Under the pieces are notes generated by a model. It did no database searches and was not told where the DNA came from. It worked only from the letters and a program-made list of their open reading frames with translations. A stretch of 6,608 nucleotides of DNA from Verrucomicrobiota bacterium. Its GTDB lineage: Bacteria; Verrucomicrobiota; Verrucomicrobiia; Limisphaerales; UBA1100. Every line of letters begins with the position of its first letter. The stretch's first letter is position 1. A program made the position numbers and the translations under genes. The stretch spans positions 1 through 6,608 of the forward strand of contig DQLO01000255.1 in assembly GCA_015660155.1 (NCBI GenBank). The letters are read 5' to 3'. This document shows, in pieces, positions 5,301-6,608 of this stretch.

Positions 5301-6608
5301 TTATTTCTTTTTCGGAGCGGGCTTTTTGTTCTTTTCCTTTTCGGCTTCTTTTTTCTTTTTTTCTTCGGCTTCTTTGCGGGCTTTTTCTTCGGCTTTTTGT
5401 TTGTCGCGGAGGGGGTTGTTGCCGGAGGGTTTTTTGGATTTCGAAATGCCAAAGGTGTGCTCGCGCATACGACGGGGGAAGTAGTTGTTTTCGATATCCA
5501 CATCGGCGGTTTCGCGATGGGGGTCAACTTCGATGCGGGTGATTTTTTTGTCGGCGACGATCATTTTTGAGATGGACTCAGGATGGCGGCGCCAGATTTG
5601 CGCGGGCAACCGGATTTCCTCGGTGCTCTTGTCTTCGTAAGTGACTTTGAGCACCACGGGCATCACGAGGCCACCGAGGTTTTTTAAGTCCACGACATAA
5701 AACTGGCCTTTGCGTTTGAGCATCGCCTTTTCCTTGTCGCTGAGGCCCTTGATGAGTTTTTCGTAGCTGGCGCGGTCTTTGTCGGTGATGTCCAGTTCGT
5801 CGTATTCGTTATAGAAATCCTTGAGTTCCGGAAAGGCGTCGACGCGTTTGGGGAGCGGCTTGTTGAGTTTTTGAAAGAGGCGATCCGGCTCGGCATTGCG
5901 TTTGTCTTTTTTGGCGATCTTGTCTTTGTAGGGATCGCGCGTGTCCATTTTGTAGTGGTGGACGTTTTCGATGGAAATGTCGGTGTGCTCGGTGCCGTAA
6001 AACCAGCCGCGCCAAAACCAATCGAGGTCCTGTCCGCTGGCGTCTTCCATGGTGCGGAAAAAATCCGTGGGCGTGGGGCTCTTGAACATCCAACGGCGGG
6101 CGTATTGTTTGAAGGCGTAATCGAACTGCTCGCGGCCGAGCACGCTTTCGCGCAGGATGTTGAGCGCGAGAGTGGGTTTGGTGTAGGCGTTGTAGCCGGT
6201 GCTTTGCAGCGAGTCGGCGCCGGTCATGATGGGCATTTTATTTGGGGACTTCAGATAATTGAGCAGCCCGCCCATGCGCTCGGGCATAATGCGCGAGGGG
6301 TAGTCGGCTTCCCATTCCTGTTCGGTGAGAAATTGCAGGAAGGAGTTGAGGCCCTCGTCCATCCACATCCACTGGCGCTCGTCGGAGTTGACGATCATCG
6401 GAAACCAATTGTGACCCACCTCGTGGATGATCACCGAGATGAGGCCGTACTTGGTGCGCTTGGAATAGGTGCCGTCCTTTTCCGGGCGCGGGCGTTGCCA
6501 GCAAATCATCGGATACTCCATGCCGCCGACCGGCGCGTTCACCGAGATGGCCACGGGGTACGGATAGTCGAACGTGTAGCGCGAGTACAACTCCAGCGTA
6601 TGCGCCAC
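5301..6608 (-). CDS. M1-family zinc aminopeptidase, N-terminus outside the window
   Basis: The C-terminal 435 residues are present; the gene runs off the window end, and the first codon (GTG) is probably internal. Fragment numbering: GGMEYP at 28-33 is the subfamily form of the GxMEN substrate-binding motif. HEVGH (62-66) and E85 in WMDEGLNSF give the HExxH-x18-E zinc site. Y142 in NAYTKP matches the transition-state-stabilising tyrosine (YEKG of PepN). M1 enzymes remove N-terminal residues from peptides. The part lost upstream would hold the N-terminal beta domain and any signal peptide, so location cannot be seen. After the catalytic helical region, 220-300 is a charged Lys/Asp-rich stretch, 301-390 looks like a beta-rich C-terminal domain ([15 protein letters not shown]), and 401-435 is a Lys/Glu/Ala-rich tail ending PAPKKK. 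The TAA stop lies 22 bases before the methyltransferase start, which suggests an operon. Confidence 0.92.
   Translation of the reverse strand: MAHTLELYSRYTFDYPYPVAISVNAPVGGMEYPMICWQRPRPEKDGTYSKRTKYGLISVIIHEVGHNWFPMIVNSDERQWMWMDEGLNSFLQFLTEQEWEADYPSRIMPERMGGLLNYLKSPNKMPIMTGADSLQSTGYNAYTKPTLALNILRESVLGREQFDYAFKQYARRWMFKSPTPTDFFRTMEDASGQDLDWFWRGWFYGTEHTDISIENVHHYKMDTRDPYKDKIAKKDKRNAEPDRLFQKLNKPLPKRVDAFPELKDFYNEYDELDITDKDRASYEKLIKGLSDKEKAMLKRKGQFYVVDLKNLGGLVMPVVLKVTYEDKSTEEIRLPAQIWRRHPESISKMIVADKKITRIEVDPHRETADVDIENNYFPRRMREHTFGISKSKKPSGNNPLRDKQKAEEKARKEAEEKKKKEAEKEKNKKPAPKKK

Noticed and set aside
5279..5527. N-terminal extension of the methyltransferase (about 80 extra residues, rich in Lys-Pro)
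   Set aside because: The extra codons lie inside the M1 aminopeptidase gene in another frame and only mirror its Lys/Glu-rich tail. The conserved methyltransferase sequence begins at MNPIHDHNRAAW, position 5278.
5258..5570. Plus-strand Phe-rich open frames that look like a membrane protein
   Set aside because: The Phe runs are the complement of the AAG/AAA lysine codons in the M1 tail; antisense artefact.

Overview
The window looks like the chromosome of a Gram-negative bacterium. The best guess is a member of the PVC group, probably Verrucomicrobiota. That rests on overall protein style only: secreted LTxxQ proteins with Gly/Arg/Pro-rich arms, a BPL_N-type amidotransferase-like domain fused to an M14-like peptidase, and a methyltransferase of a type I associate with Planctomycetes and Verrucomicrobia. 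There is no rRNA or marker gene, so the phylum call is tentative. All five visible start codons lack a Shine-Dalgarno sequence.

Positions 1-1918 (+ strand) hold a tandem cluster of three related exported proteins of the Spy/CpxP-like LTxxQ type. The first is only a C-terminal tail, and the other two are complete. Each is followed by its own strong intrinsic terminator, and two of these terminators are identical over 25 bases. The two complete proteins carry four LTxxQ-type motifs each. In the first this comes from a clear internal duplication joined by basic low-complexity linkers.

Positions 1926-3404 (- strand, convergent with the cluster) encode an exported two-domain protein: an M14/AstE-like zinc hydrolase domain followed by a class I glutamine-amidotransferase-like (BPL_N) domain. 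Both catalytic sets are intact. A good -35/-10 pair places its transcription start on the A of the start codon, so a leaderless mRNA is predicted. Divergent from it, 3483-4190 (+) encodes an exported protein of about 235 residues that I do not recognise.

Positions 4191-4474 contain no gene. They hold a nested hairpin with a T7 tract that reads as a minus-strand terminator (4220-4265), and a GC-rich segment (4369-4475) closed by a 15-bp inverted repeat with two inner hairpins, of unknown identity. Upstream on the minus strand lies a two-gene unit: a truncated M1-family zinc aminopeptidase with a Lys/Glu-rich tail (5301-6608, running off the window), then a class I SAM-dependent methyltransferase (4475-5278) 22 bases downstream. 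Its transcript would carry an unusually long 3' untranslated region containing the structured segment.

The cell-envelope theme is consistent: putative periplasmic chaperone-like proteins and two exported or probably exported metallopeptidases. Nothing in the sequence proves that the separate transcription units work in one pathway. No mobile element, CRISPR array, rRNA or canonical tRNA was found.
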